Shown: in pieces, positions 12,501 to 24,500 of the stretch
Position numbering within the stretch: the first letter of the stretch is position 1
Layout of the letters: each line of letters begins with the position of its first letter
From: Diospyros lotus
Taxonomy: Eukaryota; Streptophyta; Magnoliopsida; Ericales; Ebenaceae
DNA length: 64,000 bases
Assembly (NCBI RefSeq): GCF_014633365.1
Contig: NC_068344.1
Location: forward strand, 11,609,669 to 11,673,668
Reading direction: 5' to 3'
Position numbers and translations under genes: made by a program
Notes under the pieces: model-generated
Told to the model about the DNA's origin: nothing
The model's input: only the letters and a program-made list of their open reading frames with translations
Databases searched by the model: none

Positions 12501-15500
12501 AATGTGTATCTGAATCAAAATTAGGTCTCTATATCATCAATTTTGGAATTCATGTAGCCGATCCTACATAGTGGGATAAATGCTTGGTATGTTGTTTGTA
12601 GTATCTGTAGAAGCTGGTTTGTCATTGTCAAACCTGGTGGAAAGAAATATGAATGTATAAGCACAATTGACTCTTAACAAAAGGAAAATGGGTCTGGCTG
12701 AAACATTCCACTGAAATCTTGGGTCGTTTTGTTGCATTTCCATTTTCAGTTTTTGTTTTCAAAATTTTCAAAACAGAATTAGTAAATATTATATGTAAAT
12801 CAAGTTATACCAATAAAAGATTAATTCAGATATCCTGAATCAATGATCTAAAAGGATTGTGAGATTAATACAGATGTTACCTATAGAACTAAGCTGGGGT
12901 GGTTAAATTGAAAAAGTGCATCCTACATTTTATGTAATAGTAAAACTTTGTTAGACCTAAGAGAATTTTATAAGATGACCTTAAGAAACAACTCTGTTGT
13001 ATAGCACCTATGTTGGGTATTGAACACCTCCATGTGCAAAATATGAGTGTAAGGAGATGAGGATGTTACGGCGGATGTGTGACTATAGAAGAAAAGATAA
13101 AATTAAAAATGAGGCTACTTGAAGTAAAATTGAAGTAAATTTTTGAAGATAAAATCACGAGACATGATTAAGATGATCTTGTCACGTGAGAAGAAGACTA
13201 ATAGAGACTCCTATGATGAGAATGGATGGAATGAAATAAGTCTTTAGCAAAAGAGAGACCAAGAAAAAACTTGATGGAGAACTTTTAGGTATTACATGAG
13301 TTATAAGGGTCTTATAGAAGATAAGGTTGTAGATTGAAATGATTGATGAGATAGAATTCATGTTGTAGGCCCTCTATAGCATGATTAAGCTTGATATGGT
13401 ATTATTGTTGAATTACAAATTTTTGTTTTGTTGTTTATTTTTGCTTTCAAGAAAAAAAAAATGAAAATTTGAAATTTTTTGAGAAAAATGAAAACAGCAG
13501 TATGGTGTTTCCACAGTTTTCATTTTGTTTTTACTTTATTCCTTGCCCTCCCCTTCCCTCCACACAAATCTTTCCCCCTACTACGACCAGTGACTCCTAG
13601 ATTGCTTTGGGAGTCATTGCAAGTCAGCCTTGCGACTCCCACTACTAACTGTGGAAAGGAGGAGGAAGAAGAGAAAAAAAAAAATAAATGCAAAAATGAA
13701 AACAAAAAAATAGAAAATAAAAATGGAAAATTTAAATCTCTATCAAAGGGCCTAGCAGTCTCTACACCTTTCTGTTCTATTACCATTCTCACTTAAGTTC
13801 AGAACCCTGTTCTATTCTTTTTCGCTTACAAGAGACCAAAATCTTCAAAGTTTGGGTACACACCCACTAAATTAAATCTAGTAGATCGGAGAGTAATTTG
13901 GTTGCTCAAGTCACTTTTATAGTAGTAGTAGTAGTTGTATCCAGCAAGGGAAAGCCAAGTTATGCATGTGAATTAATGTATATATTGTTGTTGACATTGA
14001 AAGGATTTTATTCGCATCAACACATAGCAGTTCTCAAGTATTCTTAGATGTCTGGCTTTCATCTTGGGCTTTTCTAGGTTGATGTGAAAATGTCTTTCAA
14101 CAGACGAGTTGAGAATGTATAATAAATAAATCCAATGTGCAATCATGTGAGTTTGTGGCACATATTAGTTCCTGAAGATTTAACGGAAAGCATAAATATT
14201 CATTATGTGCAGCCCTAGTTATAGGGTTGGAAATTACAGCTATAGAAAGTTTACAATAGGAAGGATTACAACACATTTAGGAAAGATTATGATACAATGG
14301 GATTAGGAAAGATTCCTAATCAGTTTAAGAAACTAATCTAATCAAGATAAAATCTTAAATAAATCATTCCTAAAATAAAACATTCCAAAAACAGGCTGCA
14401 ACCTCTTCTTCTTTCCTTTCCTTTCATGTTAACAGTTCCACTCCTCCGTGTCTATTGTACTAGTTATGTTTTGTTGTGCTAGTTATGTTTTTGACATGCA
14501 TGTCTATTTTCATTTTAGAGGTCATAGTGTCGGATGATTTTGATTTTGAAGAATTGAAGTGGACAATAATAATAACAAGCCTTAATCCCACTAGATGGGG
14601 TTGATGTCATGAATTCTAGACCTATACCAATCTATCATTGGCCATATCTTCTGTTGGGCATCGTTATTTTCTATCATATCTAAGGGTTTTCATTCCTTTG
14701 GTCTTTCTCTTCCTTTTTTGCTACAAATTTACTCCATTTCATCCATTCACAAATGTTTCTTCTTCTCACTTGTCCAAACTATGTTAATCATTACTCCCTT
14801 GTCTTATCTTCAATATGCATCATTCTAACATCATTACATATAATCTCATTTTTAATTTTGGCGTTCCTTGTAAATCAAACATTCTTATCTTTGTTAAGCT
14901 CTCATATTTTGCACATGTTGGCACTTACAGATTTTGAATCATACAATGAAGATGGTTTTATTGAGGTTTGATAAAACTTCACTTTCAACTTTCGAGGAAT
15001 TTTATGATTGCATAAAATGCTGCATGCACTTTACTTTGAGCTTTATGGCTAAGCAGTGGCAGAGCCACATACTTGAGAGGAGGCCAATTGCCAGCCCCCC
15101 AACTCCTGCCCCCACTGCAAGTTTCTAAAAATTACACTTTAGGCATAGTGTTTGAATATTTTTCCAAAATTGCCCCCACTCAAATATATGAAATTTCGAT
15201 CAATTTTTTCAAGGAAAAATATGATAAGTTATAAAGTAACTAAAAATAGAAAATGATTAATTATTTTAAGATTTTTTAAATTGTTCAGGGTTCTAGCAAA
15301 AGAAAACAACGTAAGGTTTTTATGTAAAAAACGATATAAAGGGATACTTTTCATAAATGTAAAAAATTTAAAAGTGCTATTAGTAATAAATTTTTATCCT
15401 TTATAGGATATATATATATGTGTGTGTGTTTTTTTTTGTACAGTGGCTGTTTAAAGATCTGAAATTAAATTAAAAAAAAGAGAGGAAAGGAAGAGAAACA

Positions 15501-18500
15501 GAGAAGAAGTAATGGAATAAATTACTAAAACATAAAGAAAATTGAATGAACAAGATTTTCTTTATAAAAATTTCATCAAATTCATGCCAAGTTTACTTCT
15601 CAAATAAACCCTATTTTTATTTTATATTGATAGTTTTTATGTTATAATCAAACTCAATTTTTTTGGATAGTTAAAATATTTTATAATTTGTTACAAATAT
15701 TTTCAAGAGAAAACAGTATTAGATCAATGATCAATATTTTTAATTTGGTGATCAAGATGATGAAAAATATTTTTAATTTTTTTAAATTGTAGAGTATTAT
15801 TCTGATAAACAATAAGGCAATATATGTGTAATTTACACACAAAACAAATTTTGTCAACTTTGTGATTATAATTTTTTAGACAAATTTGGAAAAGAAAAAA
15901 AAAATTCAGTGAAAATTTTGTACCGCTTGTTTTATTGAGTTTGGAAATTGGCTGGAGTATGACATAGTAAATGATATTATTGTATTATATAGCTACTAAT
16001 GCTAGAATCAACTTTAAAAAGTAAGGACTTTTTTACACCATAATTTATATTAAAAAATTGCCGCTGCTGGGCATTTGTCCTGGCTCCATCACTGTGTCTA
16101 AATAACATTCTGCAGATTTGCCTAAGTAACATTCTCCATAATCTGCCATTCTTTTGGAACAATTGGTTCGTGATATAAAAATTGATTTCTTTTTTAAGGA
16201 TAACTTGGTCTCCAAGTTTCACAGTAACAATATCCACACTTCTATTTTTACTGAATTTATACTCTATATCTGAATGTTTGACCTACTTAATGTAAACTTC
16301 TGGACTCTCAGGTGTTCCTCGTTATTTCAAGTTTATTATTCATGCCTTCTTTTGTCTCATCCATCAAGATAATTTCGTTTACAAATGACATGCACTAGGG
16401 CACGTCTTCTTGATTGTGCTTTCTGATTTAATCCACCACAAAAGTAAAGAGGTAAGAGTAAGAGCTCAATAGAGGTTCCTAATGTTATCCACTTGTGATT
16501 GGAGAAGTCTCAGTATTTCCTCCACAAATCCTAGAACATGATACATGTTCCTAATAACCTAAATAAGCAATCTGAACTCCTTTCTTCTCCAACACGTTCT
16601 ATAAGACTTCTTTCAAGACTCTGTCATAGACCTTTTCCAAGTTTATAAATACCATATGCAAATCCTTTTGTTTATCTTTGGACCTTTCCATTAGGCATCT
16701 CAATAAGTAGATAACTTTCATTGTTGACATACCAAGCATAAAACCAAATTAGTTTTCAAATATCTAGTTTCTCTCAACTTTTGAACTACCACCTCCTAAA
16801 GTTTTAGATTCGTTAGCTTGAACAACCCCCCTCCCCCTGCAGTAATTTTCACAACTCAAAACATTTTCATCTATTCTTATAAATAAGTATTAAAGTGCCT
16901 TTTCATCCAACATTCTTTTTGATTGAACAATCACATTAAATAATTTGATTAACCAAAAGTTCTCCACTCTTCCCATGCATTTCCTGTTTCTATCAGGATA
17001 TCATCTTTTCTTAACTGCCTTACAGTTCTTTTATCTTTTTCAATAGTTGCATTGATTTGTTATGAGAAATACGTCTATATTAGGTGAAATAGACATGTTA
17101 ATTAATTTTTCAAAAGTTTGGATATCTTAATGGTTTTGAAAATATTGTTATATCTGACCTATGTAAGTGGTATTTTTTATTTCAGAGTGAACTACCCTCG
17201 GTACCCCTGTTGTTCCATTAAATTACATGTACCTCTCACACTTTAGAAATTAAACTGACCTCTCCTCCACTAAATGAATGTTAAGAAATCTGTTTTAAGT
17301 ATATAAAGCAATAGGGATACCTGTGTAACATAAATCTAATGGCAGAGAGTAATCGATCTAATACAGCTTTTGAACATTAAGGACGGTTAATATAATTTCT
17401 GAAACATGAGGGATACTCCTTGTAGCTGTACCAGACCTTGTACCAGACCTCACGGGTGCATGGTATATAAATTCTTAGTAAAATAGTAAGACAATGTAGG
17501 AAATGGCATTTTGATTCCTTTCTCTCTGTCATTGCAACCACTGTTGTTATTCTACTTCGCCAAGAACATTTATTGCCCATGTCACTGATTGATTTTATAA
17601 ACTCTTCTTAATCTTTGCCTGCATGTCTGTTACAGAGGCAATTGGAGACTCTTGGTGCTCAACGTGCAGGGCTTGAAGACATGCTCAAAGAGATGAAGAG
17701 GAAGGTTTGCTACATTTATTGATGATATCTCTGCAACTGTTCATATTGGCAATAAATTGTTTTGTTCTTTCTATTTTCTCTTATTTTTTGCTCTGATTGC
17801 TCTGGGAAGATGAGGCTTCACGTCTACTGTTTAAAAAAAGATGCTTGTCCTGCATTTCTTGATTTTGGAGATGATGTAAGCTGTTCCCTTGTTCAACCAA
17901 TTTGATTCCTGTATCTGATTTCAGCATGAGGATTTGCATTATGTTTTACTTATGTTGAAAGCAGCCACATTCTGTGGTTCTTGTCTGAAAGTTATCCTTG
18001 GATAAGCTGTTACACAAACGCACTTAAATACTTTATATTTTTCTTGCTCTTTCTCATTAAAATGTCTTTCTTTTTTCTTTTCTGATTGTGTTAAGAAATG
18101 GACTTTGTTTTAGAGAGTAGACCTGGCCTAAATGCCTTCCATTTTATCAATTGGTTCTTCTATATGTGGGTGTGTTCTAGAAAGCTCTTTTCTGGTCTGC
18201 TTCAACTTCTATTACTGATGGTGAGGATGATGTTGTGTGAGCTGTTCTCAAGCTCCTGTCTTCTCCTACTCGGGCCGATGGCAAATGGTTTAGTGTACCC
18301 TGCTCAAGTCTAGTTTTTGAGCTGGAACTTTCATGTCCACACCTATCATGGACAAGTCAAAAGTTTTCAAATATTGTTTGATTGTTTTGTTTAAAGGTGG
18401 TATCTCATGCTATGGTGTAAACATTTTCATGATTAGTTGAGGTTTTGTGTCGCACAGATGATTTTCCACTGGACTTTTCTGCCTTGATTTTGTATTTAAT

Positions 18501-21500
18501 AAAATTGTCATGCTTATTTGAGTGGTTTTTTATTTTGTGCATTCTTTTCTGATGCTTATCTTTCTTTTATTTGTAGTTGTAAGTTTTCTAGTGCTCAATT
18601 TTTCTCAGTTTGTGCGTGCCCTTTGCTGGCTAATTTTATTTTTTGTATACTCAGGATGATATATTGCCCAAGTTGATGGCATCAACTGGCTCTTATGAGG
18701 ATCTTTTCAGGAAGGAGATTGCAAAATATGATCACATCTGTGAGGAGATTGCCCAGAACATTGAGGCACAAGAGCAACTTTTGCTACAAATTCAGGTTTG
18801 TTTTTATTTCTGTGATTTTCTAAATTACTTTCCTCTATGTTGCTCACTATAGAGTATGGTCATTTGCCTTCAACTTGTGCCATGGTTGCGCAAAGCAAAT
18901 TCTTGTCTGGTCTGTGGATGCAAATATATGATTAGGTTGTGTTTTTAGGGCTTGTTGGGTCACATTTTGCTTTTAGTTTTCTGTTTTCATTTTCATCATT
19001 GTGAAAACAGGAACAGAAACTAAAATTTGTTTTTTTATTTTCATTTTGAAAAAAAATTGATAAAAATGAAAACAAAAAAATAGGTGTAATTTTCCATTTC
19101 ATTTTTGTTTTCTTTGCCTCCCCTACCCTTCATTCCATTGGCGACCAAAGTTGTCAAACTAAACACAAAAATAAAAACCAAAATTGAAAAATAGAAAACT
19201 GAAAGTTCTATCAAACAGGTCCTTAGTTTTGATTGCTTTCCTCTGCTTCTTATTTTCAACTTGGAAGCTTAGCCTGAGGGGGGAGGACGGTTGTTGAAAC
19301 TATAAATGATTGAATTTTGGATGGTCCTTGGTATGGTGAAGCAAGCTTTTACAAGTTCAACATGTTGTTTGATGGCATAAACTTGTGTTATTCATTGTTG
19401 AATATGCTGGATGGTCCTTGGTATAGTGATGAAAAAGCATCATTGGTTTTTAGGGGTGGTGAAATTAGGAAATGATATAGTGTTTGTGGCATGTTTAGGG
19501 TCGACGACTTGATAGGGCTTAACAAAAATTATACAAGTTTTGCCTTGATGGTTCTCTTTGATTTATGTGTTATATTTCCTCTCAATATGAAAAGAAGGGA
19601 GAAATCAGAAGAACAGAGAAATATCTGTCACAACTCATGGGTAGCGAGAAAGGCATTATTGTAATAAGGTTGTAGTAGTTAGTAAGAGGTATTTTGTGAG
19701 TTGTTAGGAGCACGTGGGTGCTATTTTCCAGATTTCAGTTACTATTGAATAGCTTATAAATAGGCCCTAAAATGTAGAGAAATGTATGTTGGTATGATTT
19801 AGTGAATTCATATTTCCTTCTTACTTTCTCTCTCTAGTTCTCCCTTGTTTTCCCTCCCTTTCTCTTAATTTCTGCTACGTATCTCCTTCCAATTTTTTAT
19901 CCGTTTCTCTCCCAAATTCTTCCGAATTCCTCCCTAGACCCTAGCTAAACCCTAGGGTCGTGACACAACCATGAACATTTAGTGCTTGTGTAAACAGGGT
20001 TGTGAGAAGAAGTTTTGGTTTTTATTAAACAGGGTTGTGGATATGGGTCTATTTCGCTTTTATACAATATAGCTTGTGTAATGCCCTGCTTCTCCAGGAC
20101 ATTACTAATAAATAATTAATACCAAAAACTGGGGGAAATATAACTTTTTCCAATTAATTCCAATAAATGTCAAAATCTTTTCTTTTCAACTCAACTTAAT
20201 TATTTCCTCACTGTTCTACTAAGGATGAATCAGTTCATGGCTTGGCTTATCTACACTGCTAATATCCTCTAGTGAGCCCATCTTTAATCTCTTTATCATG
20301 CTACCACTCATGATAATTAAAGGTTAAATTATGCGCTACACGAACAAACCTACTCATGTTCAAACCACAATCATAATACAAAATGATATACCATTACATC
20401 TCAAAAATATAGTTAAATCCAAGTTGTTCAAATTTCTCGCCTTTAACTATATCAGATGTTTAAAATAAATTCTACAAGCTAGTAGCTGATCTCCTTTACT
20501 CCTAGGGCCTTATCTTGTCCTTTGATGAACCTACTATGTCTACGTATGTATACATTTTACAGGGAAAATACAGTTTGGGGGTGAGTAATACATTTTTAAG
20601 AAACATCTTGCATGAAACTATGACATGAATAGCATTTTAACAACTTCAAATACAACAGACGGATGAGGAACACACAAGGAAATATTATGGAAAATATTAC
20701 TCTAGGACAAAATATGTGAAATAAACAATAATATTTTCGCATATCTCATTCCCTTCTTTTTTAGTTCTTTCCCAAGTAATTTTAGCAAGATTATATTTCC
20801 ATTCTAATTAGGATATGGTTTTGGTCTTTCTTATTTTTCCTAATTAGGGAGGATTTATAGTCTATATAAATCCTTTTCGAGATGTATTATTAAGTAGACT
20901 TTGGTGATTGGTATTGAATTTGAGAGTTGATTTGAGTTTAGTTGTTTTAGTTCTTGTTTTCTCCCTTTCGGTTTTGCATCAATTGGTATTAGAGCCAAAA
21001 ATTCTAAATCTTTTTGGAGATTTTCCAATTTTTTTTTGAAAATTCTAGGACATCAACAATTCTCCCTACTCAACCCACCATCAGTTTCAGCCGTAATTGC
21101 CTTTGGTGTTCACCATTGAACATGACAACGCTCATTTGAAGTGTTTTGAAGACCATCGTGAAGAAGGTTCGTATCTTTAGGTTTCACTAAAGTTGTCATA
21201 AACCCTATCCAATAACATTGGAACTAGCCAAAGGTCTCACTGAATTTGAAAACCCACTCAACTCCTCACCAAAGTTGACAACTAGAAGCTCTAACCCTAC
21301 TTTTCTCCCGTGCTTGCTCAATACGTATTATTGTTGGTTTGAAGGGCTTTGAATGTCTTCAATGGCGATGGCAACGAATAGGGTCCTACCATTCTAGACT
21401 ATAAATCCTCCCTAAATAGGAAACATATCAAAGAGCAAAATCATATCCTAATTAGAATAGAAATATAATCTTCCCAAAACTACTCAGTAAAGAAATAAAC

Positions 21501-24500
21501 AAAGAAAGGAAATGAAATATACTAAATATATATATATATTATTGTTTATTTTCTATATTTTATCCTAGAATAATATATTTCCATAATATTTCTTTGCATG
21601 GCCCTCATCATTCTCTCCCAGTTGAAAAGAACTCGAGTCTAACAAGTTGGGCTGCAAGTGTCACTCCAAGAGCTTAAGGTCTAGGGCTCGAAAATCATCC
21701 TCAGTAATCGATGTATTATCTTAATCTAGATGATCTTTCCACTTGACGAGGAATCCACCATGATATGAAGCCAAAATCTCATCGTTGAGCACATCTATCA
21801 CATCCTTTTGCTGTAGTAGGAATGGGACATAAGGAACTTCGGGACTTATAGGAACACTAGTGGGTGAAAGAGGAGACTCAAAAATGTGCCTCGGTAAGGA
21901 CTAATACTCATATTGTTAGGCCAATCAAGTAAATAAGAATTAGGTCTAAGTTTTTGAATGATGGAAATGCGCCACTAGCTTGAGCATGTAGTTTCTTGAA
22001 GGAGGGTTCGGGGAAGTGCTTGGGTTAAATATGAACCATGACATAATCGCCTTCTTAAATTCCCTAGCCCTACAATGTTCATTAGCAACAAGTTTATAAT
22101 TAACATTACTTGTTGCAATTTTTCGTATAATCATAGGATGCAAATCATGGATGTGTTGGGCAAAATTTTGTACAAGCTTAGAAATTTAGGCTTCTGTGGG
22201 TAAGGATATCAATAAGGTTGCAAGGGGAGTAGCCATGACCAATCTCAAAAGGTCTCTTGCTAGTAAACCAATTAATAGAGTTATTATACACAAAAATAGT
22301 GGTTTGCAAGACCAAATCCCAATCATCATGTTTCTCTCCTACAAGACACCAAAGCAAGCTTCCCAAACTACTATTAACAACCTCAATTTGTTCATCTTAG
22401 GGTTGGAAGAGATAAGTGAATTTCAAATTTGTACCTAATAATTTCTCCAACGTCTTCTAAAAATAGCTAACAAACTTGGCATCCCTATTAGACACAATGG
22501 AAGAAGGTAAACCATGTAACTTAACAACCTCTTGAAGGAATGACTTAGCAACATGTGAGGCATTAGGTCTTCTACATGGAAGAAAATTTGCCACCTTAGA
22601 GAACCTATCAATTACTAACAGAATTGGGTCACACCCACTAATAGTCTTGGGAAGTCCTTGGAAAAAATCCATACATCTTTCCAAGGTGTATGGGAGATAG
22701 GAAGAAGAGTGTACAAGCCAATGTTGTTTTCCTTAGCCTTAGATAGTTGATAGGTGCAACACTGTGAAACAATCCTTGAGACTTCCCCCTTCAAAGATGG
22801 ATATACTCAACAAGTGCAATGACCTTATCCCTCCCAGAATGACAAGCTAACCACTTGCATGCATCTAGAGACTTACAGATGCAGGTGGATTAGCCTGTTA
22901 TTTTGGGAGGAATAAGACTATTGCACTTGTTGAGGATAGATTTTTCTGGCCATTGTTGAAGAGGGATGTCTCTAGGATTATTTCAGTGTTCCACCTATCA
23001 ACTAAGGCTAAGAAAAGCAAAACTAGCTTATACACTCCTTTTCCCATCCCCAATACACCTTGCAAAGATGTATGGATTTTGTCCTAGGACTGCCCAAGAT
23101 TGTTAGGGGATATGACTCAATTCTGGTAGTAACGGATAGGTTCTCTAAGATGGCACATTTCTTCCATGTAGCAGAACAACTGATGCTTCACATGTTGCTA
23201 AGTTTTTCTTTCGAGAGCTTGGTGAGTTACATGTTTTACCTTCTTCCTTTGTGTCTGATAGGGATCCTGTTTGTTAGCCATTTTCAAAAGTCACTATGGG
23301 AATTATTTGGGACAAGTTTGAAGTTCACTTCTTCCTTCCACCCCCAAAACAGATAGACAAACTGAGGTCATGAATCATAGTTTGGGAGACTTGCTTAGGT
23401 GTCTTCTAGGAAGGGAAGTCTAGTAATTAAGATCTGGTCTTGCCAACTGCTGAATTTGCCTATAATGACTGCTATTCAATCTACTAGTAGTGTCTTTTTG
23501 AGATCGTTCATTGGTACTCCTCTTGTGCCACTATTACTCTTGTACCCTTACCCCAGAAGGCCAAATTTCAGTGTGTGCAGAAAATTTTGCCCAACACATC
23601 CATGATGTATGTCCTAAGATTAGATGAAAATTTGCAATGAGTAATACTGATTATAAACTTGCTGTTGATGTACATCATAGGGCAAGGGAATTTAAAGAAG
23701 GTGATTATCATGGTACATATTTGACTTGAGCACTTAAAACACTCATTAAGAAATTATGTGCTCAAGCTAGTGCTTGTGCTTGATAATATGAATATTAGTC
23801 CTATTTTCAATGTGGAAGACTTTTCACCTTATCAAGGCACATTTGAGCCTTCTTTTTTGCCTACTAGTGTTCCTGCAAATCACCAAGTACTCATGTCCCA
23901 CGCCTATCGAAAAAAGGAAGTGATAAATGTGCTCGACAATGAGATTATTGCTTCATCTCATGGTGGTTATTGAAGATTCCTCCTCAAGTGGAAAGATCGC
24001 CCAGATTTTCGAGTCCTAGATCTTGAGCTCTTGGAGTGGTTCTTGCAGTTTAACTTGTCAAAGTCGAGTTCGTTTCAACCAGGGCAGAATGATGGACACA
24101 CAAGGAAATGTTATGGAAAATATTATTTTAAGACAAAATATAGAAAATAAAGAATAATATATTTGTTTTAATATATTTCCTTCTTTGTTTATTTCTTTCC
24201 TACATAGTTTTGGGAAGATTTTATTTTCATTCCAATTAGGATGTGATTTTTTCCTTGATATGTTCTCTAATTAGAGAGGATTTATGTAATACCTGAAGAG
24301 CCCAGAGAAGAGTAGTATATATCGAGGATAAGTAATGAAGAAAACAACACCAGCTGGATACCTTTTAGATTGAATGTTGGCAAAAAACTCTCGGGTTAAG
24401 CGTGTTTGAGCTGGGGAAGTTCAAGGATGGGTGACCCCTTGGGAAGTTTCGGTTCTTTGTATCGCTCGATGCGGGATGTTACAGGTGGTATCAGAGTCTA

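Noticed and set aside
13479..13796. Coding sequence on either strand
   Set aside because: Translations are Lys/Glu/Asn or Phe/Ser runs from A- and T-rich blocks. No domain and no gene context inside the ALIX intron.
19626..19965. Complete solo LTR with target duplication
   Set aside because: TG...CA ends and a TATA box are present, but the flanking pentamers differ, so only a probable LTR is reported.
24421..24450. 5S rRNA gene
   Set aside because: The 5S-like blocks here and at about 50060-50125, 50560-50600 and 51731-51777 lie inside LTRs and cover only the promoter half. They are Cassandra-type sequence, not 5S genes.
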